A DNA stretch of 64,000 nt from Streptomyces sp. NBC_01497 (GTDB taxonomy: Bacteria; Actinomycetota; Actinomycetes; Streptomycetales; Streptomycetaceae): NCBI RefSeq assembly GCF_036250695.1, contig NZ_CP109427.1, positions 8,488,979-8,552,978 of the forward strand, in the 5' to 3' direction. Numbering within the stretch: the stretch's first letter is position 1; every line of letters starts with the position of its first letter. Of this stretch, positions 56,828 through 64,000 are shown piece after piece. The notes beneath the pieces are model-generated. The model did not search any database. It had not been told where the DNA came from and was given only the letters and a program-made list of their open reading frames with translations. A program made the translations under genes and the position numbers.

Positions 56828-59800
56828 TCACGCTTCACGCAAGGTGCCTTGCCGACTCGAAGCCTCAGGGCGGATACCGATGGTGCTCAGCAGGGCCTGT
56901 TGGTGGGGGTGGAGTTGGTGCCAGAGGACGGTTTGTTTACGGGCCCAGCGCTGAAGCTCGGGCGGGAGGGGCTGGCCTGTGGTGCGGAGGGTGCGGTGCT
57001 GGTGGTACTTGCGTTGCCAGGCGAAGGGCCAGGGCGGGTTCCACCAGGGGTCGAGGACGGTGAGTTCTTGCAGGGTGAGGGCGGACAGGAGGCCAGCGCG
57101 GGCTTTGCGCCGTTGCTGGATGAGCCAGTGCCCCAAGGCGAAGCCGTGGTGCTGGGTGTGTTTGAACACGGCTAGGTGGCCGTGGGCGGCGGCGTAGGCA
57201 CGGGCGTGGGGGAGGCCTTCGCCTGCGGGATAGCGGTGCGCGGTTGTAGGAGCCGGTACGGGTTCGGTGGCGGGCGTGGCGCCGAGGTTGGCCAGGAGCT
57301 CTTGCTGGGTGGGATGGAGGCTGTCCCACAGCCTTGTCTGGGTGGTGGCCCAGCGTCGCTGGGCCACGGTCAGGTTGCCGCTGGCAGGGGCGGCGTGTGC
57401 CCGGTGGTAGGCGCGCTGCCACGCCAGGGGCCAGGGCGGGTTCCAGTGCGGGTCAAGGGCGTTCAGCGCGGCGATCCGGGCCGGATCGGTGCGCCCGTCA
57501 GCCACGCGGTGTCGCTGGCGTAGGAGCCAGGTACCGAGGGGATAGCCGTTGTGGCGGGTCCGTTCGGCCACGGCCAGATGCCCGTGTTCGGCGGCATAGC
57601 TACGTGCGTGGGCGAGCCCTGTGTCTACGCGGGCGGGGCTTCGATCGGCTTCGGTCACTGCGCGGGCGACGGCAGAGGAGATGCCGATGTCCGCGAGGAG
57701 ACTCTGCTGATCGAGTTGCAGAACGTCGTGCTGGACGCACTGACGGTGCAGCCACACTGTCACCTCGTCCTCGTCCCTGCCGCGATGCGGGCCAAGCACG
57801 TTCAGCTGGCCTTTCCGCCATCGCTTACGGGCCCGCTGGTAACTCCGCTGCCAGGGAAAGGGCCAGGGCGGGTTCCACCAGGGATCCAGTTCGGCCAGCA
57901 GCCGGCCACGCAGCCACACGCCTTCGGTGGCTTGAGCGTGCCGACGGTCCTGGCGGCGCTGCTCCACCAGCCAGCGGCCCAGGGCAAACCCGTCGTGCAC
58001 GTACTCGGAGGCAACCGCAAGGTGCCCGTTTACCGCGGCGAAGGAACGAGCACTGGCCATGCCGTCCAAAGCCCACAGACCGGCAGCAGCAATCTGCTCG
58101 TTCACGGCCTGGGATGCCCCGGACCCGCCCTGCACTTTCGCGGCTTCCTCGGCTGTGATGCCGATGTCTGCCAGCAGGCGCTGCTGATCGGGGTCCAGAC
58201 GCCGATACGCGGCGCACTGCCGCGACAACCACAGGGCAAGATCTGCTTCGACTCCTGGAAAGCCGCCCCCCACATCGAGCCCGCCCCGGCTCTCCACCAG
58301 CCGCCGGGCCTGTGCGTAGGAGCGCTGCCATGTCAGCACCCAGGGCGGATTCCACCAGGGGTCGACGGCGTCGAGGGCACGGGAGTGCTCCGTAGGTTCC
58401 CGGTTCTCGCGGGCCCTGCGGCGCTGGTGCACGAGCCACGACCTCAGCGGATACCCCTGGTACATCGCGTCCTTGCCCGAGACGGCCAGGTGACCCTGCT
58501 CGGCGACGTAGGACCTGGCGTGCGTCAGCCCCGTTTCGAAGCCGGCCTGGATGGGGATCCGCCGCGGCAGAGCGGTGCGGGCCGCCTCGGCCGTGATCCC
58601 GATGTCCGCCAGCAGACGCTGCTGCTCAGGATGGAGAGTGCTGTAGTGGGTGCACTGCAGATACAGCCACTCGCCGTTGAGGATCTGGGTGCCGGGGAAT
58701 CCCGCGGCCGCATCGGGCGGGCCGGCGACTGCGGCGTGATCGCGCGCCCGGTAGTACGAGCGCTGCCACTGCACCGACCAGGGGACGTTCCACCACGGGT
58801 CCAAAACCGCGAGAGCCTGTGCACGGTCCGGCCCTATTGCCCACGCTCTGGTCTGGACGTTGCTCAGCCATTCCCCAAGCCGATAGGAATCGATCACGGT
58901 GTCCTGCGGGACTGCGAGATTGCCGTGTTCGCGCACGTAGCGGCTGGCATGCACCAGGCCGGCCGCGAAGGCTTCGTCCGCCTGCCGGCTGTGTCCGCGC
59001 CGCCGTTTGCCTTCCGCGCTACGGCCGCCGGACCCCACATGCGCCCGTACCGCGAGTTCGTCCACCAGAGGGAGCTGACGGTGCGCCGGAGCCACCGCCC
59101 ACATCGCCTGTTCCGCAGCCCTTGTCCCACCCTGTGCCCGCACGCACTGATAAGCCCACGCAAAGAGAGGACCTGACGTCTCCTGCGCCAGCTGCTCCAC
59201 GTACCAAGGCCTCCGCACACAGCCCGCAACAGCAGTTAAAAGCGACGGCAGATCAGCCAGGCGAAAAGGAAGATGGCCCTGTGCATCGGCCACCACGCGG
59301 CGCCGGAAGCCGTCACTGGCAAGCAGAGTGGCCAGAGCAACGGTCTCCGGATAGATCACCAGTTCCCGAGCCACAACCCGCCACACATCCTGGTCCAAGC
59401 CGTCACTGTCCAGGCTCCGCAGCCGCGCCGACCACAAATGCTCCTGCGGCCACGTCTGCCACCACCACGACGACGCCACCGCCCGCGCCACCTCAAAAGC
59501 ATCCGACGCCAGCGCGGAACGACGCAGCAGCCTCACGTGACGGCGCTGGGCGTCCAGCACCTGCCCGCACCCGGCCAGGTCCATCACTCGGCCCGCCGTG
59601 CCCGGGATATGCATCAGCCACCGGCGATGAGACGGGCACACCCGCTGCTGCGGCCCCAGATACAGGCGAGCGGTCTCCCTCCTTCCGGTACGCCGCGCCG
59701 TGCATTCAGGGCAAGCCGGCCCCCAGCACCGAACCTTCTCCGCGGTGTGGTGAAACTGCGCTGCCGGCCCTATAGCGAACCGTCGACGGGGCTCCTCCTG

Positions 59801-60103
59801 CGCCCAGGCAGGCAGCGCCCGCAGCAGACGATCCTCCGGGACGCGACACAGCTGCGCTACCCGGTTCCGGGCCTCCTGGTTCAGGTAGATCTCGCTGTCC
59901 AGCTGCGCCCTGCCCATCGCGTTCGGCAGCCCGTCCACATCGACGACCGCCGCCAGCAGGTCCCTGAACGCCATGCCGTAGCGCGCCGCCAGCCGCGTCA
60001 GGAACGACTGCGTCATCTCGCCCTGCAGCGGTCCCACGCGCAGCACACCGCTCGGCAGCGCGAGCCCCTCAACTGCTGCCGGTGCCTTACTCTCGCCGCT
60101 CAT
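56828..60103 (-). CDS. TniQ fused to five helicase-associated (HA) repeats
   Basis: A 1091-residue protein. Residues 1-345 are TniQ-like: SGVLRVGPLQGEMTQSFLTR, zinc site C131-x2-C134 with C156-x2-H159. From about residue 372 to the end come five ~145-residue units. Each has HARSYAAEHGHLAV-type, YPLGTWLLRQRR-type, LDPWWNPPWPFAWQR-type and LHPxQQELLANLGI-type segments. These are the HA domains otherwise found behind the helicase in telomere-associated (TtrA) proteins, including the next gene. I infer that the HA array reads or docks on telomeric DNA or proteins and directs TnsC there. ATG 60103 is chosen (GGGGTGG upstream). Confidence 0.85.
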   Translation of the reverse strand: MSGESKAPAAVEGLALPSGVLRVGPLQGEMTQSFLTRLAARYGMAFRDLLAAVVDVDGLPNAMGRAQLDSEIYLNQEARNRVAQLCRVPEDRLLRALPAWAQEEPRRRFAIGPAAQFHHTAEKVRCWGPACPECTARRTGRRETARLYLGPQQRVCPSHRRWLMHIPGTAGRVMDLAGCGQVLDAQRRHVRLLRRSALASDAFEVARAVASSWWWQTWPQEHLWSARLRSLDSDGLDQDVWRVVARELVIYPETVALATLLASDGFRRRVVADAQGHLPFRLADLPSLLTAVAGCVRRPWYVEQLAQETSGPLFAWAYQCVRAQGGTRAAEQAMWAVAPAHRQLPLVDELAVRAHVGSGGRSAEGKRRRGHSRQADEAFAAGLVHASRYVREHGNLAVPQDTVIDSYRLGEWLSNVQTRAWAIGPDRAQALAVLDPWWNVPWSVQWQRSYYRARDHAAVAGPPDAAAGFPGTQILNGEWLYLQCTHYSTLHPEQQRLLADIGITAEAARTALPRRIPIQAGFETGLTHARSYVAEQGHLAVSGKDAMYQGYPLRSWLVHQRRRARENREPTEHSRALDAVDPWWNPPWVLTWQRSYAQARRLVESRGGLDVGGGFPGVEADLALWLSRQCAAYRRLDPDQQRLLADIGITAEEAAKVQGGSGASQAVNEQIAAAGLWALDGMASARSFAAVNGHLAVASEYVHDGFALGRWLVEQRRQDRRHAQATEGVWLRGRLLAELDPWWNPPWPFPWQRSYQRARKRWRKGQLNVLGPHRGRDEDEVTVWLHRQCVQHDVLQLDQQSLLADIGISSAVARAVTEADRSPARVDTGLAHARSYAAEHGHLAVAERTRHNGYPLGTWLLRQRHRVADGRTDPARIAALNALDPHWNPPWPLAWQRAYHRAHAAPASGNLTVAQRRWATTQTRLWDSLHPTQQELLANLGATPATEPVPAPTTAHRYPAGEGLPHARAYAAAHGHLAVFKHTQHHGFALGHWLIQQRRKARAGLLSALTLQELTVLDPWWNPPWPFAWQRKYHQHRTLRTTGQPLPPELQRWARKQTVLWHQLHPHQQALLSTIGIRPEASSRQGTLREA

Positions 60104-60196
60104 GCCACCCCACTCCGTCGGCCCCGCTTCTCGTAACCACCTGCGAGCCACACCCAGTTACGGAACGGAGGGGTCTGCGCACCGATCAAGCAGCAT

Positions 60197-62848
60197 TCAT
60201 GCCCACTCGACTCCCAGCTCCGCGAGGGCAGCGCGCTGCTCCTGCGCGAGCTTGTCGCGGCGGGTCTTGGTGTTGGAGACCCACACGCCCAGCTTCACGG
60301 TCACCGGTTCAGCCTCGCCGCCGACCGTGATCCGCTCTGCATGAGCCCTGGGGACGCGGTCGTGGCCTTCGCGGGCGATGTACTGAGCGAGAGCCGCAAG
60401 GCCCCGCTGGAAGGCCATCGACGCCTTCCCGGAGCCCTTGGTCGTGGTGGCCGGGACGGGCCGTTCGGCAGGCTTCACGCCCAGCCCGGACAGGCGCTGT
60501 TGCTGCTCCTTCGGCAGCTCCGTCCAGGAGCTGACTTGCCGCTGGAGCCATCGGCCAAGGTCATCACCTTCGAAGAGCACGCCCGGCTCAATCTGCGGCA
60601 GCATGCCGTCGGCGTCGACGAGGTCGGCGAGGATGCGGTAGTGGCGTTGCCAGTCCAGCGGCCACGGGCAGTCCCAGTCCTCATCGATGGCGGTCAGGTG
60701 CGCGGCCCGTACCGCGGCGCGCTCGGGGTCCTTCCCGAGGCCGCCCTTGCGGCGCAGATTGGCCATGTGCTGCCCGATGGGCACCATGCCCTTGGCCTCG
60801 CTCTCGCCCCACACGGCGTCCTGACGGGGTGCGAGGTGCCCGGTGGCCCGCCTGTACGAGCGCAGCGCGGCGAGCTTGGTCTCCCAGGCTTCCTCACCCG
60901 GCTCCCACACCATCCCGGCCTCTTCGGCGTCCAGCAGCTCCTTGCGCCGCTCCTCCAGCTCCCCGGCCCGCAGCGCCTTCCGCTGCTTGTGGACCCAGCG
61001 CCCAAGGGGAAAATCTTTCGTCACCCCGACCTGGGTCTCTGTGTCGTAGGGAACGGCGTAGAGGCCGGTGATCTCGTTCTCCGCCCGCCAGCGGAGCAGG
61101 GCCTGGTAGCCCTCCAGCCAGACGAGGCTGTCCGGCCGGTAGACGCGGGTACGCAGGAACGCGGCGATCGTGGCGGCGTCCCGGGGAGTGCTGAAGTGGA
61201 GCAGAGCGGATTCGGCGGCGGCCTGGGTGTCGTCGTGCTCCTGGTCCTCGCCGTCGCCCGCGCCGTCGGCGCCGATGATCTGGCCGTTCTCGTCTCGCTG
61301 GATGTGGACCTTGCGCTTGCCGCTGGTGAGGGCGCGGGAGGCGAGCTGCTCAACGAGTCGTTCATCATGACTGCGGAGCCCTTGCAAAACGGCTACAAGG
61401 GGGCGGAACGAGGCGGAGGCGACCATGTCGTTCGGGTCCTCGTTCGGCTCCAGGAAGATCGGCACGATGATCCTGGCCACCTTGGTGGAGCCGTCGCGGT
61501 TCAACCTCAGCGCGCGGCCGATGTTCTGCACGATCTCCACCTGGGAGCCGCGGGTGTCCGCGAAGCAGATCGAGTCGACTCCCCGCTCGCCGGTGATGTC
61601 CACGCCCTCACCGAGAACGCGAACGCTGGCGAGGAATGCCCGGTGCACCCGGCGCCCGGCCGCGTCGATGCCATTGGCGAACTGCCGCAGCGCCTCCCGC
61701 CGCTCGGCTACGAGGTGGTCACCGCACAGCCACGCCGACCACACCCGGTCCGGCGGGACGTGGCGGCCGGCCTCCAGCTCGTAGAACTCCGCGTCGATCG
61801 AGGACGCGGGGAGCTTGTCGGCGGCGGCCAGATCGGCGTCGGAGGCGTCGTTCAGGAACAGCGCGGCAGCCGTCTCGGGCAGCTTGTCCGCGAACGCACG
61901 GGCCTCTTCGACCTTCTGGTGGAACGTCATGACCGTACGCAGGTTGTACGCGGCGGCGTGCTCCAGGAGCGCGGTCTGCAACAGCGCCAGGCGCCTGCCG
62001 CGCCGCGCCTCCTCCGACTCCCCGAGGACAGGCGAGGGGTCGCGGATCTCCAGCACGTCGATCTCGAACCCGGCAAGGATTTCGCGCTCGATGGCCTCGC
62101 TCAGACCGAGCTCTGCGAGCCACGCGCCGTACGTGCCCTCCGGGTCGTCCGACATGGTCGCGATCTCCGCCTCCTGGCCGTCCGCGCCCTTCTGCGGGCG
62201 GGCCGCGGCGAGGATACGCGGGGTGGCGGTGAGGTAGAGCCGGAAGTCCGCCGGGATACGGGCGTTGTCGTGGATCGCCGCCCACGGACGCCCAAGATCA
62301 CCAGCGGTTCCATGTGCCTCATCCACGATGGCGAGGTCGAAGCCGTCCATGCGCTGCCCGTAGAGCCGCTCCCCGCCCGCCAGAGCGGCCTCCAGCGGCC
62401 CGCGAACCCTCCGCTGGCCCTCGGGCGCGTCGATGTCCTCCCGGTCCACGAGAGAGGCGTACGTGGCGAACACGACCACGGGCCCGTGCCCGGCCCACAG
62501 AGCGAGCTGGATCGGGTTCGTGGTGGTGCGCACCCCGAGCGAGCCCAGGACCGCGTCGTTCTCCAGCGAGCACACGGCGACCATCGGCGCCCGGTGGCCC
62601 ACCGCCCGCCACGCCTGGGCGGTCTGCGCGAGCAGGTCCAGGGTCGGCACCGTGATGAGGATCCGGCCGTCCGCGAACGACTCCAGCGCGCACGCAGCAG
62701 CGGTGATCGTTTTGCCGGATCCGGTCGCGGAGACGATCGTGCCCCGGGCACCCTGCGGGGGCGGAGATGATCTTGCAGTAAATTCTACCCATCTGCGGAA
62801 ACTCGTTTTCTGGTCCAGTTGGTGTTTCCGAAGCTGTACGTGCGGCAT
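60197..62848 (-). CDS. ttrA: TtrA-like telomere-associated helicase
   Basis: An 883-residue SF2 helicase. Motif I is ATGSGKT; the DEAH box is DLAIVDEAHGTAG; motif VI is QNIGRALRLNRDG. The last ~280 residues carry HA modules (AALRSYRRATGHLAPRQDA, IDEDWDCPWPLDWQRHYRI, LPKEQQQRLSGLGV). TtrA-type genes sit next to the telomeres of Streptomyces chromosomes and linear plasmids. I start it at ATG 62848 because the helicase fold begins there (LRKHQLDQ); the frame is open further upstream. It ends 94 bases before the TniQ-HA gene, on the same strand. Confidence 0.85.
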   Translation of the reverse strand: MPHVQLRKHQLDQKTSFRRWVEFTARSSPPPQGARGTIVSATGSGKTITAAACALESFADGRILITVPTLDLLAQTAQAWRAVGHRAPMVAVCSLENDAVLGSLGVRTTTNPIQLALWAGHGPVVVFATYASLVDREDIDAPEGQRRVRGPLEAALAGGERLYGQRMDGFDLAIVDEAHGTAGDLGRPWAAIHDNARIPADFRLYLTATPRILAAARPQKGADGQEAEIATMSDDPEGTYGAWLAELGLSEAIEREILAGFEIDVLEIRDPSPVLGESEEARRGRRLALLQTALLEHAAAYNLRTVMTFHQKVEEARAFADKLPETAAALFLNDASDADLAAADKLPASSIDAEFYELEAGRHVPPDRVWSAWLCGDHLVAERREALRQFANGIDAAGRRVHRAFLASVRVLGEGVDITGERGVDSICFADTRGSQVEIVQNIGRALRLNRDGSTKVARIIVPIFLEPNEDPNDMVASASFRPLVAVLQGLRSHDERLVEQLASRALTSGKRKVHIQRDENGQIIGADGAGDGEDQEHDDTQAAAESALLHFSTPRDAATIAAFLRTRVYRPDSLVWLEGYQALLRWRAENEITGLYAVPYDTETQVGVTKDFPLGRWVHKQRKALRAGELEERRKELLDAEEAGMVWEPGEEAWETKLAALRSYRRATGHLAPRQDAVWGESEAKGMVPIGQHMANLRRKGGLGKDPERAAVRAAHLTAIDEDWDCPWPLDWQRHYRILADLVDADGMLPQIEPGVLFEGDDLGRWLQRQVSSWTELPKEQQQRLSGLGVKPAERPVPATTTKGSGKASMAFQRGLAALAQYIAREGHDRVPRAHAERITVGGEAEPVTVKLGVWVSNTKTRRDKLAQEQRAALAELGVEWA

Positions 62849-62959
62849 GGAGAACTTTCTTTCAGTGAGGTCTACGGTTCGTTGTCCGACAATGAAGCCG
62901 AGGTGATTGCGGTGTACTGGCGGTGATGGACGTAGCTCTGGTTGGGATGTTGGGGGACG

Positions 62960-63571
62960 ATGCGGGAGATGGATGGGGCAGCGAAGTTGGTAGAGGCGGC
63001 GGGTTGTGGCGATCTGGAGCTGATGACAAGTCTGCTGGGCAAGGGCACACCGGTCGACGGCAGAGATCGAGAGGGCCGTACTCCTCTGGATCGTGCTCTG
63101 TGGGCGGGGCGGCACGGAGCTGTCTGTCTGCTCCTGGCTGCGGGCACGAACACTGAACAGCCCATCGGGCAGTACGCCGAGACGCTGCCACTGCGCTTCA
63201 CCGCTGAGCGTGGAATGCAGACCATGGCCCGCATTCTGCTGGAGGCCGGGGCAGAGCCTGATGGCCGACTGTGTGAGGGGCGGGCAACCGCCTTGATGGT
63301 GGCGGCCACCGAAGGACAGGAGGGCATCGCTGAGATGCTGCTGGACCACGGAGCATGCCTGGAGTCGGTGGGACGGGGCCGGACACCGCTGGAATGGGCG
63401 GCGTCCGGGGGCAGGCCGGCAGTCGTCCGGCTGTTGCTGGACCACGGCGCCACCCGGATAGCCGAGGCACTGGCCCAAGCTGGCCGTGGCGCCAACCGCT
63501 GGAAACACACTCCTGAGCGCCAAGCAGAGTACACGGAGACAATCTCCATGCTCCTGGCCGCAAGCAACTGA
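62960..63571 (+). CDS. Ankyrin-repeat protein
   Basis: A 203-residue protein of four to five ankyrin repeats: LVEAAGCGDLELMTSLLGKG, REGRTPLDRALWAGRHGAVC, ATALMVAATEGQEGIAEMLL, GRTPLEWAASGGRPAVVRLL. ATG 62960 has GGGGGA directly upstream. It is the last gene before the telomere-like sequence and is divergent from the helicase across ~110 bases. Partners are unknown. Terminal genes are often lost or gained with the end. Confidence 0.75.
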   Translation: MREMDGAAKLVEAAGCGDLELMTSLLGKGTPVDGRDREGRTPLDRALWAGRHGAVCLLLAAGTNTEQPIGQYAETLPLRFTAERGMQTMARILLEAGAEPDGRLCEGRATALMVAATEGQEGIAEMLLDHGACLESVGRGRTPLEWAASGGRPAVVRLLLDHGATRIAEALAQAGRGANRWKHTPERQAEYTETISMLLAASN

Positions 63572-64000
63572 CCCTGAACCGCCGTTCCTCTCTCAGAATT
63601 CCGGAAAGGTTCCCGGATGGCTGGGGGTATCCCGCCTTTCCGCCAACAATACATGGTGCATCAACCGTGATGCACACGGTCCACTAGAACCCACACGAAC
63701 GAGCCCCCCACCCCTCGCAGCCAGCCCGGCCCGCGCCAGCGGGCCCCAACGGGCCTGGAGGCGCAGCCGGAAGGACCGTCAGGCGGGGGAGCGCAGCGGA
63801 CCCGCCCCGGGCCGAAGCGAAGCGAAAGCCCCCAGCGAAGGCGCAACCTTCACCCCGTTCCGGGAGCGCAGCGAACGGAACCTCACCCCACGGGCGCAGC
63901 CCGTGGGGTGAGTGGCCGCGCAGCGGGCCACCAGCGCTCCCGCGGAGCGGAGCGCAACCACCTGCGCAGCAAGGTGGTTCGCTTGCATTGCGCGCAGCGC
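63572..64000. other. Subterminal telomere-type region, no gene
   Basis: No coding region is seen. The first ~140 bases are ordinary. From 63728 the sequence is a close series of short GC-rich palindromes (separate entry). Confidence 0.7.
63728..63979. repeat. Telomere-type palindrome cluster
   Basis: GGCCCGC/GCGGGCC (63728-63734, 63739-63745); CCGTTC/GAACGG (63855-63860, 63873-63878); CTCACCCCACGGGC/GCCCGTGGGGTGAG (63882-63895, 63899-63912, loop GCA); TGGCC/GGCCA (63913-63917, 63926-63930); GCGCTCC/GGAGCGC (63934-63940, 63949-63955); AACCACCT/AGGTGGTT (63956-63963, 63972-63979, loop GCGCAGCA). Hairpins with GCA-type loops are the hallmark of Streptomyces 3' overhangs that are patched by terminal protein. 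Confidence 0.75.

Larger units (their letters stand above)
50115..64000 (-). mobile_element. Putative telomeric Tn7-like transposon
   Basis: One block in one orientation: unknown gene, TnsC, TnsB, TnsA-like, TniQ, TniQ-HA and TtrA-like helicase, then an ankyrin gene and telomere-type palindromes running off the window. There is a repeat-bearing end on the inner side, and I find no second transposon end on the outer side. The proposed reading is that the outer boundary is the telomere itself. The coordinates of the inner end are approximate. Confidence 0.6.

Noticed and set aside
47343..60103. CRISPR-associated transposon
   Set aside because: Two TniQ genes invite the idea, but I see no cas genes and no repeat-spacer array in the window.
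60197..63523. Helicase as an 1108-residue protein
   Set aside because: The N-terminal 225 residues lack helicase features and overlap the ankyrin gene on the other strand.
50115..64000. Terminal protein (tpg) and telomere-binding (tap) genes inside the element
   Set aside because: None of the proteins here resembles Tpg or Tap as I know them; they would have to be supplied from elsewhere.
1..64000. tRNA or rRNA genes
   Set aside because: No cloverleaf or rRNA-like segment was noticed on either strand, although a dedicated scan was not possible.

Overview
The window is GC-rich actinobacterial DNA, most likely the right-hand subterminal arm of a linear Streptomyces replicon (chromosome or large linear plasmid). 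The organism call rests on several features: a WhiB-like protein, SigB/F-type sigma and STAS/anti-sigma genes, DUF5133 and DUF6233 remnants, a TtrA-type telomere-associated helicase, and a final ~270 bases packed with short GC-rich palindromes with GCA-containing loops, as in Streptomyces telomeres. The physical end is probably just beyond base 64000.

Bases 1-16000 are a decaying arm. Small intact regulatory genes (DUF5133, STAS, winged-helix, WhiB-like, a secreted protein, an HTH/coiled-coil protein, a small membrane protein) lie among broken genes: a second oxidoreductase copy, a PLP enzyme tail, two ATP-dependent DNA ligase fragments, a sigma factor with a frameshifted N-terminus, an anti-sigma ATPase with an internal deletion, a DnaJ without its J domain, and TPR-regulator and recombinase scraps.

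Bases 16000-47100 are a defence island. In order it holds a NACHT-type NTPase with a C-terminal PD-(D/E)XK nuclease, a pentapeptide-like membrane protein, a frameshifted sigma factor with partner genes, a Pycsar-effector-like remnant, a GNAT protein, two uncharacterised genes, a GmrSD-type (DUF262/DUF1524) nuclease with a RAMA-like tail, an ISL3 fragment and a PIN-domain protein. Next come a CBASS operon (Cap4-type nuclease-SAVED effector, CD-NTase, separate E2 and E1 proteins, JAB peptidase and a second nucleotidyltransferase), an intact ISL3-family IS with perfect 30-bp ends, and a complete Wadjet locus (jetABCD).

Bases 47100-64000 are the most unusual part. An older Tn7-like pair, TnsC/TniB (47343-48470) and TnsB (48590 to about 50125), is cut off in the TnsB catalytic domain. 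Immediately distal is a second Tn7-like system, all on the minus strand: an uncharacterised gene, TnsC, TnsB, a TnsA-like protein with apparently missing catalytic residues, a TniQ, and a TniQ fused to five helicase-associated (HA) repeats. It is followed by a TtrA-like helicase with the same HA modules and then telomere-type palindromes. I read this as a telomeric Tn7-like transposon: one end is a transposon end near 50.1-50.3 kb, the other is the telomere, and its arrival replaced the distal part of an older element of the same kind. Telomeric Tn7-like elements have, to my knowledge, recently been reported in linear bacterial genomes. The TniQ-HA fusion and the nested replacement are the parts most worth following up here.
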